Source: Candidatus Sigynarchaeota archaeon
GTDB taxonomy: Archaea; Asgardarchaeota; Lokiarchaeia; Sigynarchaeales; Sigynarchaeaceae
Assembly (NCBI GenBank): GCA_030587525.1
Contig: JAUQYW010000034.1
Coordinates: 1 to 20,412, forward strand
Direction of reading: 5' to 3'
Length of the DNA stretch: 20,412 bases
Part shown: piece after piece, positions 1 to 7,885 of the stretch
Layout: the number at the start of each line of letters is the position of its first letter
How positions within the stretch are numbered: position 1 is the first letter of the stretch
Position numbers and translations under genes: made by a program
Notes under the pieces: model-generated
Databases searched by the model: none
Told to the model about the DNA's origin: nothing
Seen by the model: only the letters and a program-made list of their open reading frames with translations

Positions 1-429
1 GAGTTCCAAGCATGCATTGATTTTATCTTCCCCGGTCGTGCAGTCCATGGCATCAGCAGCGGTGATCTCGTGCGTCCCCGTTGAAAACTTGATGCGTTCC
101 GGGATCGTGAACTTGTTTTCTACCTTCACGAAATTCTTGCATGCCTTTCCCAGCTTGACTGCCTTTTCGCAGCAGTTCAATAACCCGGATCGCGACACGT
201 CGCTCGTGGCAGCGAACCCCCATGCCCCATCGACCAGGGCACGGATGCACACGCCGCTGCCCAGCGATGTCACGACGTTTCGCGTTCGAGATTGCATGAT
301 CTCCAGGGAAAAACCTTGCCATTCATCGATGCGGGCATCGCAAAAATCCGCTCCCAGGGCCATGGCACGTTCCACGATGGAATTTAAATCGAGACCGGCA
401 CTTGGCTTCGCTTTGCTTCGAGCACTCAC
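1..429 (-). CDS. TldD/PmbA-family protein, N-terminal part (runs off window)
   Basis: Partial gene: its 5' end lies here and the rest is beyond position 1; 143 codons are visible. The translation, which I read by hand, has the typical opening of TldD/PmbA proteins: a helix (DLNSIVERAMALGADFCDAR, about residues 14-33), then a strand and a turn with 'VTSLGSGVCIRALVDGAWGF' and 'ATSDVS'. These proteins form heterodimeric metalloproteases that trim small peptides in the cytoplasm. The HExxxH zinc motif that separates the catalytic subunit TldD from its partner TldE would fall outside the window, so I cannot say which subunit this is. I chose the GTG at 429 because the frame closes upstream with a stop at 456-454 and a TATA-like box lies 26 nt away. 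A later ATG at 363 would remove the first helix. It is divergent from the winged-helix gene at 514. Confidence 0.8.
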   Translation of the reverse strand, partial: MSARSKAKPSAGLDLNSIVERAMALGADFCDARIDEWQGFSLEIMQSRTRNVVTSLGSGVCIRALVDGAWGFAATSDVSRSGLLNCCEKAVKLGKACKNFVKVENKFTIPERIKFSTGTHEITAADAMDCTTGEDKINACLEL

Positions 430-450
430 GAGTAATCGACCAAGACCAAA

Positions 451-460
451 TTTTTAATAT
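451..460 (-). promoter_or_regulatory. TATA-like box for the TldD/PmbA-family gene
   Basis: On the minus strand this reads ATATTAAAAA, centred about 26 nt from the GTG at 429. That spacing puts the transcription start at or next to the start codon. Confidence 0.5.
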
Positions 461-485
461 TCCTTTAAATTTAATCACTTGTCAG

Positions 486-494
486 TTTTAAAAA
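486..494 (+). promoter_or_regulatory. TATA-like box for the small winged-helix gene
   Basis: TTTTAAAAA lies about 24 nt before the TTG at 514. It shares an 85-nt divergent intergenic region with the TldD promoter. Confidence 0.35.
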
Positions 495-513
495 TTCAGC
501 AACAACAGCTTTT

Positions 514-777
514 TTGGCGAATTTTGTGTCGTGGAGTGCTAGCCCTTTAAGAAACAAGATCATCGTTGCCTTGATCAAACGAAAAGGAGAAATCCTGGAC
601 GACGATCTCGCCCGCCTCGTGCAACGGGGCGAGGAAATCGTCAGCGATGACGTGATGCAACGGGAATTGATGTGCCTTGAAATCCAAGGCGTCGTGAACA
701 TTTCACAAATCACCAAGACCAGGAAAAAAATCAAACTGATCAATCAAGACCGGTTAAATCCTGACTTGTTCAAGTGA
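514..777 (+). CDS. Small winged-helix-like protein
   Basis: This is an 87-residue protein with no family I can name. The pattern is that of a small archaeal winged-helix domain: a first helix at about residues 11-33 (LRNKIIVALIKRKGEILDDD), a helix-turn-helix-like pair at about 35-58 (VSDDVMQRELMCLEIQG), then a short beta wing (VVNISQ, KKIKLI). Such proteins usually bind DNA, but domains of this size can also mediate protein contacts. The frame opens at a TTG at 514 with a TATA-like box about 24 nt upstream and no Shine-Dalgarno site. A GTG at 526 is the alternative start and would fit a short leader. The gene stands alone between the divergent TldD gene and the glycine cleavage cluster, so it could regulate either; that is inference only. 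Confidence 0.65.
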   Translation: MANFVSWSASPLRNKIIVALIKRKGEILDDDLARLVQRGEEIVSDDVMQRELMCLEIQGVVNISQITKTRKKIKLINQDRLNPDLFK

Positions 778-945
778 ATGCAAAGCACCCATCTTCCCGT
801 CCTTATACTAGGATGTCTTTGTTTTTCTCGAAGATGGCATCCCGGTGAATACAAGGTCGTGATGTTCTTCTGATGTTCCCTTGCTTCTATCGTACTAGGA
901 GTTAACATGCGAATTTTTATGTTCTAAGATTGTATTCTGGATCTA
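778..945. other. Intergenic region upstream of gcvT with short direct repeats
   Basis: No gene is visible. TACTAGGA occurs at 806-813 and 893-900. GATGTTC occurs at 861-867 and 872-878, 11 nt apart. These may be chance or operator half-sites. I saw no glycine-riboswitch architecture. Confidence 0.3.
914..920 (+). promoter_or_regulatory. TATA-like box for gcvT
   Basis: TTTTTAT is centred about 29 nt before the ATG at 946. There is no Shine-Dalgarno site, so a leaderless or nearly leaderless transcript is likely. Confidence 0.5.
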
Positions 946-2058
946 ATGACGCTCAAATTATCCCCCCTCAACGACGTGCACGTGGTCCTCGGTGCCAAGC
1001 TGATAGAATTTAGCGGCTGGTCCTTGCCGGTTCAATATACCAGCATCATTGATGAGCACGTGAACACGAGGGAAAACGCTGGCCTTTTCGACATCAGCCA
1101 CATGGGCGAGTTCTTGGTCACGGGCAAGGATGCATTCGACTTCCTGCAATACGTCTGCGTGAATGACGTGTCGCTCATAAAACCGGGCGGTGCCCAGTAT
1201 TCGACGATATGTTATGAAAATGGCACGGTCGTCGATGACTTGTTTTATTACATGTACACGAAGGAGAAATTCAAGATCATCGTGAACGCGTCGAACAAGG
1301 ACAAGGATTTTGCTTGGTTGAAAAGCTGTGCCAAGAAATTCAAGAACGTGGCAATCGACGACCAGTCGGCAAAGCGCTCCCGCGTCGCTTTGCAAGGGCC
1401 GAAAGCCCAGGATATCCTGCAAAAGCTCGTGAAACCCGACTTGAACACGCTCAAGCGATTCCAGTTCATCGAAACCGACGTGGGAAGAGTTCCAGCATTC
1501 ATCGCGCGTACCGGGTACACGGGCGAGGATGGCTTCGAGGTATCCTTTCCCGTTGACAGGTGCAAGGAAGCCTGGAATGCCATCATGGACGCCGGGAAAC
1601 AGTTTCACCTGATGCCGGTCGGGCTCGGGGCCCGCGACACGATGCGTCTCGAAGCATGCTATTCGCTGTACGGGGACGAGTTGACCGATGAAATAACGCC
1701 GGTCGAGGCTGGGATCGAATTCATCATAAAACAAGCAAAACAAGCCGATTATATTGGAAAGAAAGTCCTGGTCGATCAACTAATCAAGGGAACTTCTCGA
1801 AAAATCGTGGCCCTCAAAGCACTTGACAAGAACATATTTCGCCATGGCAATGAAATCTTCGACGAAAAAGGGATTGAAAAAATCGGAATAGTGACCAGCG
1901 GCACGTACTCCCCGACGTTCAAGGTAGGCATCGGGTTGGGTTTCGTCGATGCAAAGCATAACATTTTGAACGCAACGGTCATGATAAAGGTCCGTGACAA
2001 GCTCGCAAAGGTCCAAATCGTGAACAAGCCATTTTATGCTTACCATCCCCGAAAATGA
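946..2058 (+). CDS. gcvT: Aminomethyltransferase (glycine cleavage T protein)
   Basis: T protein of the glycine cleavage system. It moves the aminomethyl group from the lipoyl arm of H protein onto tetrahydrofolate, giving methylene-tetrahydrofolate and ammonia in the cytoplasm. The 370-residue length is normal for the family. Recognisable blocks are the N-terminal FSGWSLPVQY and GLFDISHMGEF (about residues 22-56), the DD pair at 97-98 in 'NGTVVDDLFYYMY' that matches the family's catalytic aspartate region, 'RTGYTGEDGFE' near 187-197, and 'GLGARDTMRLEA' near 227-238. The C-terminal barrel follows (about 280-370). The ATG at 946 keeps the usual N-terminus. It is the first gene of gcvT-gcvH-gcvPA-gcvPB. 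A 98-nt gap with its own TATA-like box follows, so gcvH may also be transcribed separately. Confidence 0.96.
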   Translation: MTLKLSPLNDVHVVLGAKLIEFSGWSLPVQYTSIIDEHVNTRENAGLFDISHMGEFLVTGKDAFDFLQYVCVNDVSLIKPGGAQYSTICYENGTVVDDLFYYMYTKEKFKIIVNASNKDKDFAWLKSCAKKFKNVAIDDQSAKRSRVALQGPKAQDILQKLVKPDLNTLKRFQFIETDVGRVPAFIARTGYTGEDGFEVSFPVDRCKEAWNAIMDAGKQFHLMPVGLGARDTMRLEACYSLYGDELTDEITPVEAGIEFIIKQAKQADYIGKKVLVDQLIKGTSRKIVALKALDKNIFRHGNEIFDEKGIEKIGIVTSGTYSPTFKVGIGLGFVDAKHNILNATVMIKVRDKLAKVQIVNKPFYAYHPRK

Positions 2059-2125
2059 AGCCACGAACGATTGTTTTTTTCCTTAATAATCGATTTTAAA
2101 CAAAATTAAAGATTCTATGAATTGG

Positions 2126-2132
2126 TTTTTAT
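2126..2132 (+). promoter_or_regulatory. TATA-like box for gcvH
   Basis: TTTTTAT is centred about 28 nt before the ATG at 2157, the same arrangement as in front of gcvT. Confidence 0.45.
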
Positions 2133-2156
2133 CAAAACGGAACCCCGTGATAGATC

Positions 2157-2537
2157 ATGAACGTACCCGACAATCTAAAATACACGCAGACCCATGAATG
2201 GGCCAAGCTTGCCAATGATGTCGTCGTGATCGGTATCAGCGATCACGCCCAGCACGAATTGACCGATATCGTGCATATCGACGATTATCCAAAGATCGGC
2301 TCCGTTATCAAGAAAGGGCAAGTCATTGCCGTCCTGGAATCCGTGAAGGCAGTGGCGGAGGTCTTCGCGCCTGTTTCGGGCACATTGCTCGAGGTAAACG
2401 GCAAGCTCGAGGATGCGCCCGAGTTGCTGAACAAGGCACCATACGACGCTTGGATTGCCAAGATCAAGCCATCCGAAAAGAAGGAAATGACCGGGCTACT
2501 CTCCGCGGAAGCATACAAGAAGTTGCTGCCGGAATAA
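2157..2537 (+). CDS. gcvH: Glycine cleavage system H protein
   Basis: Lipoyl carrier of the glycine cleavage system. Its swinging lipoyl-lysine takes methylamine from P protein, gives it to T protein and is reoxidised by L protein. The 126-residue length is typical. The opening 'YTQTHEWAKL' (residues 9-18), 'GISDHAQHELTDIV' (26-39) and the lipoylation motif 'AVLESVKAVAEVFAP' with the acceptor lysine at position 64 are all present. The C-terminus 'LLSAEAYKKLL' is also canonical. No lipoate ligase, lipoyl synthase or dihydrolipoyl dehydrogenase is visible in the window, so these must lie elsewhere if the pathway is complete. The gene lies 98 nt after gcvT and 39 nt before gcvPA, each gap carrying a TATA-like box. 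Confidence 0.97.
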   Translation: MNVPDNLKYTQTHEWAKLANDVVVIGISDHAQHELTDIVHIDDYPKIGSVIKKGQVIAVLESVKAVAEVFAPVSGTLLEVNGKLEDAPELLNKAPYDAWIAKIKPSEKKEMTGLLSAEAYKKLLPE

Positions 2538-2540
2538 GCA

Positions 2541-2550
2541 TTTTTTTTAT
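2541..2550 (+). promoter_or_regulatory. T-rich tract before gcvPA: possible TATA box and/or terminator of gcvH
   Basis: A run of eight T followed by AT lies directly after the gcvH stop. TTTTTAT is centred about 30 nt before the gcvPA GTG. The T run could end gcvH transcripts, start gcvPA transcripts, or do both. Confidence 0.4.
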
Positions 2551-2576
2551 CCAATCAATGAAGAGAGGGGTACATC

Positions 2577-3941
2577 GTGGATTATATTCCCCATGCTGAA
2601 TCACAAATCAAATTTATGATGGAAAAGGTCGGCGTCAAGCGGCTCGCTGACCTCTTCGACACCATACCAAGAGAATTGCTGCTCGATGACGAAAGAGCCA
2701 AGGCCATCTTGAAATCCGGCGCACTCGCCGACAATGGCATGACCGAGCTTGAGTTGAAAAACTTGCTCGCGGGGCTGGCATCGAAAAACAAGGCATATAA
2801 AAGCATATTCCAGGGTGCTGGCTCGTATTGGCATTACATCCCGGCCGTTGTCGATTACCTCACCTCGCGTGGGGAGTTGTGGACCTCGTACACGCCATAT
2901 CAAGCGGAACGGAGTCAAGGTTATCTCCAGGCCATCTTCGAGTACCAATCGATGATCGCCGCTATGACGGGGATGAACTTCTCGAACGCGTCGCTGCACG
3001 ATGGTGCCACCGCGCTGGTCGATGCCATCGTCATGGCCAAGTCGCAAAACAAGGATCGAGATACGGTCGTGATCGCGGGAAAAATTAACCCGTTTTACAA
3101 GACGGTCGTTGCCACGGCGTTGATGCCCCGCGACATTAAGTTGATATGCGTGGAGCCAGGCAAACTCGCTGCCTCGATCGACGGAAGCGTGATGGCTATC
3201 ATCGCTTGCAGCCCGGACTTCTTCGGCACGATTCACGATGTCGCGGCCATTGTCCAGGCCACGAAGCAGAAGGACAATTCCATCCTCGTTATCCAATGCA
3301 TCACAGAGGCGTTGTCGCTAGCCATGTTGAAGTCGCCGGGTGCAGCAGGCGTTGACATCGCCGTCGGGGAAGCCCAATCCCTTGGCATCCCCATGTGTTT
3401 CGGGGGACCGGCGCTCGGGTTCCTCGCCGTGTCCGATTCCAAGCTGCTGCACAAGATGCCAGGTCGAATCGTGGGTTGCACGAAAGAGGTGGCTGGCGAG
3501 AGGCTCGGTTTCACGCTTACCTTGTCCGCCCGCGAGCAACACATCCGCCGGGAGAAAGCCCTCTCCAACATCTGCTCCAACGAGGCCTTGAACATGCTCC
3601 GGGCTGCCATTTACATGGCAGCGCTTGGCGGGACTGGATTAAAGCAAGTTGCGACCATCAACGTGAAAAAAGCCAATTATTTAAAAGCAAAATTGTGCGA
3701 GATCAAGGGATTCACGTGCATCAACGAGGGCCCGACGTTCAACGAGTTCGTGATGAAAAAAAAAGACACGTCGATACAAAAGATTATCAAATCATGTGAA
3801 TCTAAGGATATTCTTGGCCCACTGGATCTGGGCACCGTGAACATCGAATGGAAGGGGTTGATGCTATTCTGTGCAACAGAAATGAATGAATCTAAGGCGA
3901 TCGACGATTTAATCGCCTCGTGCAAGGAGGGAATAGCATGA
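2577..3941 (+). CDS. gcvPA: Glycine dehydrogenase (decarboxylating) subunit 1
   Basis: Alpha (N-terminal half) subunit of split P protein. Together with the beta subunit it decarboxylates glycine on pyridoxal phosphate and loads the aminomethyl group onto H protein. The 454 residues match the usual 440-450. Family hallmarks include 'YIPHAESQIKFMMEKVG' near the start, 'FQGAGSYWHYIPAVVDYL' around 80-97, 'WTSYTPYQAERSQGYLQAIF' around 102-121, and 'CFGGPALGFLA' and 'GRIVGCTKE' in the middle. This half lacks the PLP lysine, as expected. The GTG at 2577 gives the correct N-terminus; a G-rich run (AGAGGGG) lies 8-14 nt before it. The stop overlaps the gcvPB start in an ATGA arrangement, so translation of the two subunits is probably coupled. 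Confidence 0.96.
   Translation: MDYIPHAESQIKFMMEKVGVKRLADLFDTIPRELLLDDERAKAILKSGALADNGMTELELKNLLAGLASKNKAYKSIFQGAGSYWHYIPAVVDYLTSRGELWTSYTPYQAERSQGYLQAIFEYQSMIAAMTGMNFSNASLHDGATALVDAIVMAKSQNKDRDTVVIAGKINPFYKTVVATALMPRDIKLICVEPGKLAASIDGSVMAIIACSPDFFGTIHDVAAIVQATKQKDNSILVIQCITEALSLAMLKSPGAAGVDIAVGEAQSLGIPMCFGGPALGFLAVSDSKLLHKMPGRIVGCTKEVAGERLGFTLTLSAREQHIRREKALSNICSNEALNMLRAAIYMAALGGTGLKQVATINVKKANYLKAKLCEIKGFTCINEGPTFNEFVMKKKDTSIQKIIKSCESKDILGPLDLGTVNIEWKGLMLFCATEMNESKAIDDLIASCKEGIA
3926..3930 (+). promoter_or_regulatory. Shine-Dalgarno site deciding the gcvPB start
   Basis: GGAGG inside the end of gcvPA, 7 nt before the ATG at 3938. It favours that ATG over the in-frame GTG at 3920. It is one of the few clear Shine-Dalgarno sites here and belongs to a gene inside an operon. 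Confidence 0.75.
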
Positions 3942-5419
3942 TCACGACGATTTTTGACAAGGCGGCGCCTGGAAAGAATGCGACGGGATTCATGACTGAT
4001 AAACAAGTCGAGGGCGTGCCTGCCGGCATCCCTGCTAGCTTGATCCGTGATGCTGCCGACAGCCTGGAGATCCCCGATATTCCCGAGGTCGAGATCGTCA
4101 GGCATTACACCGAGCTGTCCCGGAAAAACTATGGCGTCGATAACGGGATCTATCCGCTGGGTTCGTGCACCATGAAATACAACCCGAAGATCAACGAAAC
4201 GCTTACTAACTTGCCAGGGTTCCGGGATATCCACCCGCTTCAAGGCTTGCAGGATAATCGCGGCATCCAAGGAATCTTGCAATTGCTCCACGAAACGAGC
4301 TTGATGCTCGCGGAAATAACGGGCATGGACGCGTTCACGTTGCAACCGGCCGCTGGTGCTCATGGGGAATTCACGGGGAACTTGATCATCAAGAAATACA
4401 TAATGATGAAAGGGCTGGACAAGAAAAAGAACAAGATCATCGTTCCGGACACGTCCCACGGCACGAACCCTGCCTCGGCAGCATCGTGCAATTTCGAGGT
4501 CATCGAGATCAAGTCAAACGAGCAAGGGCTGGTCGACCTGGACCAGCTCGCGCAAGCATTGGCACCGGGCGATGTGGCCGGCATCATGCTCACGAACCCG
4601 AACACCCTTGGCTTGTTCGAGGAGGAAATCTTGAAGGTGACGAAGATGGTGCACGACGCGGGAGGGCTGTGCTACTACGATGGCGCCAACTTGAACGGGT
4701 TGTGCGGCGTGTGCAGGCCCGGGGACATGGGATTTGACATCATCCATGTTAACTTGCACAAGACGTTTTCGACGCCTCACGGTGGCGGGGGGCCGGGTGC
4801 CGGTCCCGTCGGGGTGAAAGCGTTCTTGAAGGAACTCCTTCCGGGGCCGCGAACCGCCCTCAAGGATGGAAAATACAGTTTCACGCTGCCGGAACAAGCG
4901 GGGCTTGGTAGCATCAAAGCTTTCCACGGGAATATTGGAGTCGTTATCCGCGCTTATTGCTATATGAAGGCCCTGGGTCTCTCAGGATTGCGACGTGGTA
5001 CGGAATGCGCCGTCCTCGGCGCGAACTATGTAAAAGTCATGCTGAAGGACACGATTTGCGTTCCATACCAACGTCGCTGCTATCACGAGTTCGTTGGTAG
5101 TGACGACGGCTTTCCTAACCACGTGAACACGGAGGACATCGCAAAGCGCATGCTCGACCTCGGTGTACACGCGCCGACCATCTACTTCCCGATCCTCGTC
5201 CACGGCGCGATCATGATCGAGCCAACCGAGACCGAGGCGCTGGCACGCTTGGATGGCCTCGTCAATATCATAAAACAGATCCACAAGGAGGCCGAGGAAA
5301 CCCCTGCCATCGTGAAAAGCGCGCCGAACGATATGCCCGTCAAGCGCCTTGATCAAGTACTCGCCGCGAGAAATCCCGTTCTAACCGTGAAGGCTTTGAA
5401 GAAAATGCAAGAAAAATAA
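3938..5419 (+). CDS. gcvPB: Glycine dehydrogenase (decarboxylating) subunit 2
   Basis: Beta (C-terminal half) subunit of split P protein, carrying the pyridoxal phosphate. It is 493 residues long with the ATG chosen here. The motif 'YPLGSCTMKYNPKINE' (about 69-84), 'QPAAGAHGEFTG' (about 134-145), 'DTSHGTNPASAASC' (about 172-185) and the PLP-binding block 'HVNLHKTFSTPHGGGGPGAG' are intact, with the Schiff-base lysine at residue 275. The start overlaps the gcvPA stop by 4 nt behind a strong Shine-Dalgarno site, so the alpha and beta subunits should be made in equal amounts. It is the last gene of the cluster and runs convergently into cdc48, with only an AT-rich gap between them. Third positions are G/C-rich, like other core genes in the window. 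Confidence 0.97.
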   Translation: MITTIFDKAAPGKNATGFMTDKQVEGVPAGIPASLIRDAADSLEIPDIPEVEIVRHYTELSRKNYGVDNGIYPLGSCTMKYNPKINETLTNLPGFRDIHPLQGLQDNRGIQGILQLLHETSLMLAEITGMDAFTLQPAAGAHGEFTGNLIIKKYIMMKGLDKKKNKIIVPDTSHGTNPASAASCNFEVIEIKSNEQGLVDLDQLAQALAPGDVAGIMLTNPNTLGLFEEEILKVTKMVHDAGGLCYYDGANLNGLCGVCRPGDMGFDIIHVNLHKTFSTPHGGGGPGAGPVGVKAFLKELLPGPRTALKDGKYSFTLPEQAGLGSIKAFHGNIGVVIRAYCYMKALGLSGLRRGTECAVLGANYVKVMLKDTICVPYQRRCYHEFVGSDDGFPNHVNTEDIAKRMLDLGVHAPTIYFPILVHGAIMIEPTETEALARLDGLVNIIKQIHKEAEETPAIVKSAPNDMPVKRLDQVLAARNPVLTVKALKKMQEK

Positions 5420-5434
5420 AAAATATTCTTTTTT
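5410..5434. terminator. AT-rich convergent termination region between gcvPB and cdc48
   Basis: The plus strand ends in a run of T (5429-5434). The minus strand reads a T-rich run just after the cdc48 stop. Oligo-T tracts are enough for archaeal RNA polymerase termination, so this short gap can serve both directions. Confidence 0.5.
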
Positions 5435-7778
5435 ACGTGAAGAGCCGGCTTTCCTCGCCCATCTTTCGCGTTTTCCGCTGGAGCAGCTGGTCCTTGATGT
5501 TCTCGTAGAACTTTTCCATGTCTCCCGTGATGGAGGCCCGGATATCGTCGAACACGGACACGAAATGGCGCATCTGCACGATATCAGCATGGATATCCTC
5601 GCGCAGCGCTCGGATCGCTGCCTCTTTGCAGAAATTGTCGATATCGGCACCGGAAAAGCCTTCCATTTTCTCGGCGATTTCTTCCAGGTTCACATCTTTG
5701 GCAAGCGGCATAGGTTTCGTGAAGATGTTGAGCATTTCCCGGCGCTCAGCCTTGTTCGGTTTCGGCACGTAGGTGAGCCGGTCGAAGCGGCCTGGCCGGA
5801 TGATCGCCGGATCCAGGATATCAGGCCGGTTCGTGGCAGCAATCACGACGATGTCACCGACGGCCTCGATCCCGTCGATCTCGGTCAAGAATTGCGAGAT
5901 CACGCGCTCAGTCACGCCGGAATCACCAGTTCGCATACCACGCTGCGGCACGATGGAATCGAACTCGTCGAAGAAGATGATACAGGGCGACGCGCTCCTT
6001 GCCTTCCTGAAGATCTCGCGGATCGCTTTCTCCGACTCGCCAACCCATTTTGACAGCAGTTCGGGACCTTTCACGGTGATGAAATTCGCCTCGCTTTCCG
6101 TGGCGACGGCTCTCGCCAGCAACGTCTTGCCACAGCCAGGCGGGCCGAACAACAGGATGCCTTTTGGAGGCTTGATGCCCATACGCTTGAATGCATCGGG
6201 GTTCTTCAACGGCCATTCGACAGCTTCCTTGAGCTCCTCTTTGGTTTTTTCGAGGCCACCGACCATATCCCAGTGGACTTTCGGTATCTCGATCAGCACC
6301 TCGCGGATGGCGGATGGCTGGATATTCTTCATTGCATCCTTGAAATCATCCATAGACACGATAATCTGGTCTAAAAGCTCCGGATCAATGGTGTCCTCCT
6401 CGAGGTTGAGCTTAGGCAAGTAACGCCGCAAACATCGCATGGCCGCTTCCCTACACAATGCAGCGAGGTCGGCACCAACGTACCCGTGCGTGGTCTGCGC
6501 GATGAACTCGAGATCGACGCGGTCCTTCTCGTCCGTGCTCAGCGGCATGCCGCGCGTGTGGATCTGGAGCACTTCCATGCGCCCGTCGAACCCCGGGATC
6601 TTGATCTCGATCTCCCGGTCAAACCTGCCGGGGCGCCTCAGCGCCGGATCCAGCGCATTCGGGCGGTTCGTGGCGCCGATGATCACGACGCGGCCGCGGC
6701 TGTGGAGCCCATCCATCAAGCCTAGCATCTGCGCGACCACGCGGCGTTCCACCTCGCCCGTGACCTCTTCACGTTTCGGGGCGATGGCATCAAGCTCGTC
6801 AATGAACAGGATACTCGGCGCATTGTCTTCCGCCTCCTTGAAAATAGAACGCAATCGTTTTTCAGACTCGCCATAAAACTTGCTCATGATCTCCGGGCCA
6901 TTGATGGAAATGAAGTGCGCCTCGGATTCGTTCGCCACGGCCTTGGCTAGCAACGTCTTGCCGCACCCGGGTGGGCCGCGTAACAAGACGCCCTTGGGAG
7001 GATCGATCGCCAGCTTCTTGAACAGCTCGGGATGCTTCAGCGGCAATTCCACCATCTCCCGGATGGCCTGGATTTCCTCCTCGAGGCCACCAATATCCTC
7101 GTAGGTGATGATCGGGATGCCAGACGGGGTTTCCTCCTCGATCGGGTTTTCCGAAACGTGCAAGAGCGTGGCTTGCCGGATGATCGCCGTTCCCGCGGGT
7201 CGAGAATTCACGACCATGAAGCTGATCTCGCGGCTGATGCCGATCGAGATGAATATGGTGTCGCCTTTCGTCACCGGCAAGTTAAGCATCTTTCGCTTGA
7301 CAAAACTCTCGAATCTCGCATCCGCGCGCAGTTTCGTGTTCGTGGGGGCGAGGATCACGCTCTTGGCGGAAATCTTCCTCGCCTTGGTTATTTTGACATC
7401 CTCACCGAGGCTGGCCGACGAGTTCTTGCGGATCCTGCCGTCGATGCGGATGATGCCCAGGCCTTGATCCTGGGGATAGGCGGGCCAAGCAATCGCCGCC
7501 GTTTTTTTCTTGCCCGTGATCTCGATGATGTCCCCGGTCTTGATGCCGAGAGAATCCATGACCTCCGGATCGATGCGGATGATCGAGCGACCCACGTCAC
7601 GCTGGCGGGCCTCGGCAACTTTCAAGTTGAAGGATTTCCGTTCCACCTTGTCATCTTCGATATCATCCGCTTTCGAGTCGTCTTCGGGTTCAAAATCATC
7701 GGGATTTTCCGGGTTTCCCGGGTTATCGGGGCCAGGATTGAAGTCATCCCCCGGGTCATCGGGATTTCGTTTTTCCAT
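5433..7778 (-). CDS. cdc48: CDC48/VAT-type AAA+ ATPase with unusual acidic, proline-rich N-terminus
   Basis: Hexameric unfoldase/segregase of the p97 family that unfolds proteins in the cytoplasm, probably feeding the proteasome. It has 781 residues from the ATG at 7778. Order: a low-complexity tail of Asp, Glu, Pro, Asn and Gly (about 4-46); the CDC48 N domain (about 50-215); the D1 ring with Walker A GPPGCGKT at 268-275 and Walker B acid pair at 327-328; and the D2 ring with Walker A at 545-552 and acid pair at 604-605. Both rings have a sensor-like ATNRP and an arginine-finger RRPGRFD/IRPGRFD. The C-terminus ends SRLFT and lacks the HbYX motif that some proteasome activators use. A GTG at 7790 is an alternative start adding four residues; the ATG is preferred because a TATA-like box lies 27 nt before it. 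Confidence 0.95.
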   Translation of the reverse strand: MEKRNPDDPGDDFNPGPDNPGNPENPDDFEPEDDSKADDIEDDKVERKSFNLKVAEARQRDVGRSIIRIDPEVMDSLGIKTGDIIEITGKKKTAAIAWPAYPQDQGLGIIRIDGRIRKNSSASLGEDVKITKARKISAKSVILAPTNTKLRADARFESFVKRKMLNLPVTKGDTIFISIGISREISFMVVNSRPAGTAIIRQATLLHVSENPIEEETPSGIPIITYEDIGGLEEEIQAIREMVELPLKHPELFKKLAIDPPKGVLLRGPPGCGKTLLAKAVANESEAHFISINGPEIMSKFYGESEKRLRSIFKEAEDNAPSILFIDELDAIAPKREEVTGEVERRVVAQMLGLMDGLHSRGRVVIIGATNRPNALDPALRRPGRFDREIEIKIPGFDGRMEVLQIHTRGMPLSTDEKDRVDLEFIAQTTHGYVGADLAALCREAAMRCLRRYLPKLNLEEDTIDPELLDQIIVSMDDFKDAMKNIQPSAIREVLIEIPKVHWDMVGGLEKTKEELKEAVEWPLKNPDAFKRMGIKPPKGILLFGPPGCGKTLLARAVATESEANFITVKGPELLSKWVGESEKAIREIFRKARSASPCIIFFDEFDSIVPQRGMRTGDSGVTERVISQFLTEIDGIEAVGDIVVIAATNRPDILDPAIIRPGRFDRLTYVPKPNKAERREMLNIFTKPMPLAKDVNLEEIAEKMEGFSGADIDNFCKEAAIRALREDIHADIVQMRHFVSVFDDIRASITGDMEKFYENIKDQLLQRKTRKMGEESRLFT

Positions 7779-7800
7779 GTTTTTTTTCACGCTGTTGTTA

Positions 7801-7810
7801 TTATTTTAAT
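7801..7810 (-). promoter_or_regulatory. TATA-like box for cdc48
   Basis: The minus strand reads ATTAAAATAA, centred about 27 nt from the ATG at 7778. This supports that start over the GTG at 7790. Confidence 0.45.
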
Positions 7811-7885
7811 CATAGTATCAAACCTAATAATCATGCGCGTTATCGAAAAACACCGCGCACTAACATCGATTACTTGTAAAACCGG

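Noticed and set aside
17..457. Plus-strand frame of 146 residues at the window start
   Set aside because: It is antisense to the TldD/PmbA-family gene, whose minus-strand translation matches a known family.
471..743. Minus-strand frame of 90 residues opposite the winged-helix gene
   Set aside because: The plus-strand protein has a coherent winged-helix pattern; this frame is Ser/Arg/Ile-rich with no family features and would overlap the TldD promoter.
778..945. Glycine riboswitch before gcvT
   Set aside because: The conserved riboswitch core and paired helices are not visible, and the promoter box places the transcript start almost at the ATG.
958..1779. Long minus-strand frame opposite gcvT
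   Set aside because: A mirror frame produced by the G/C-rich third positions of gcvT; no motif is recognisable.
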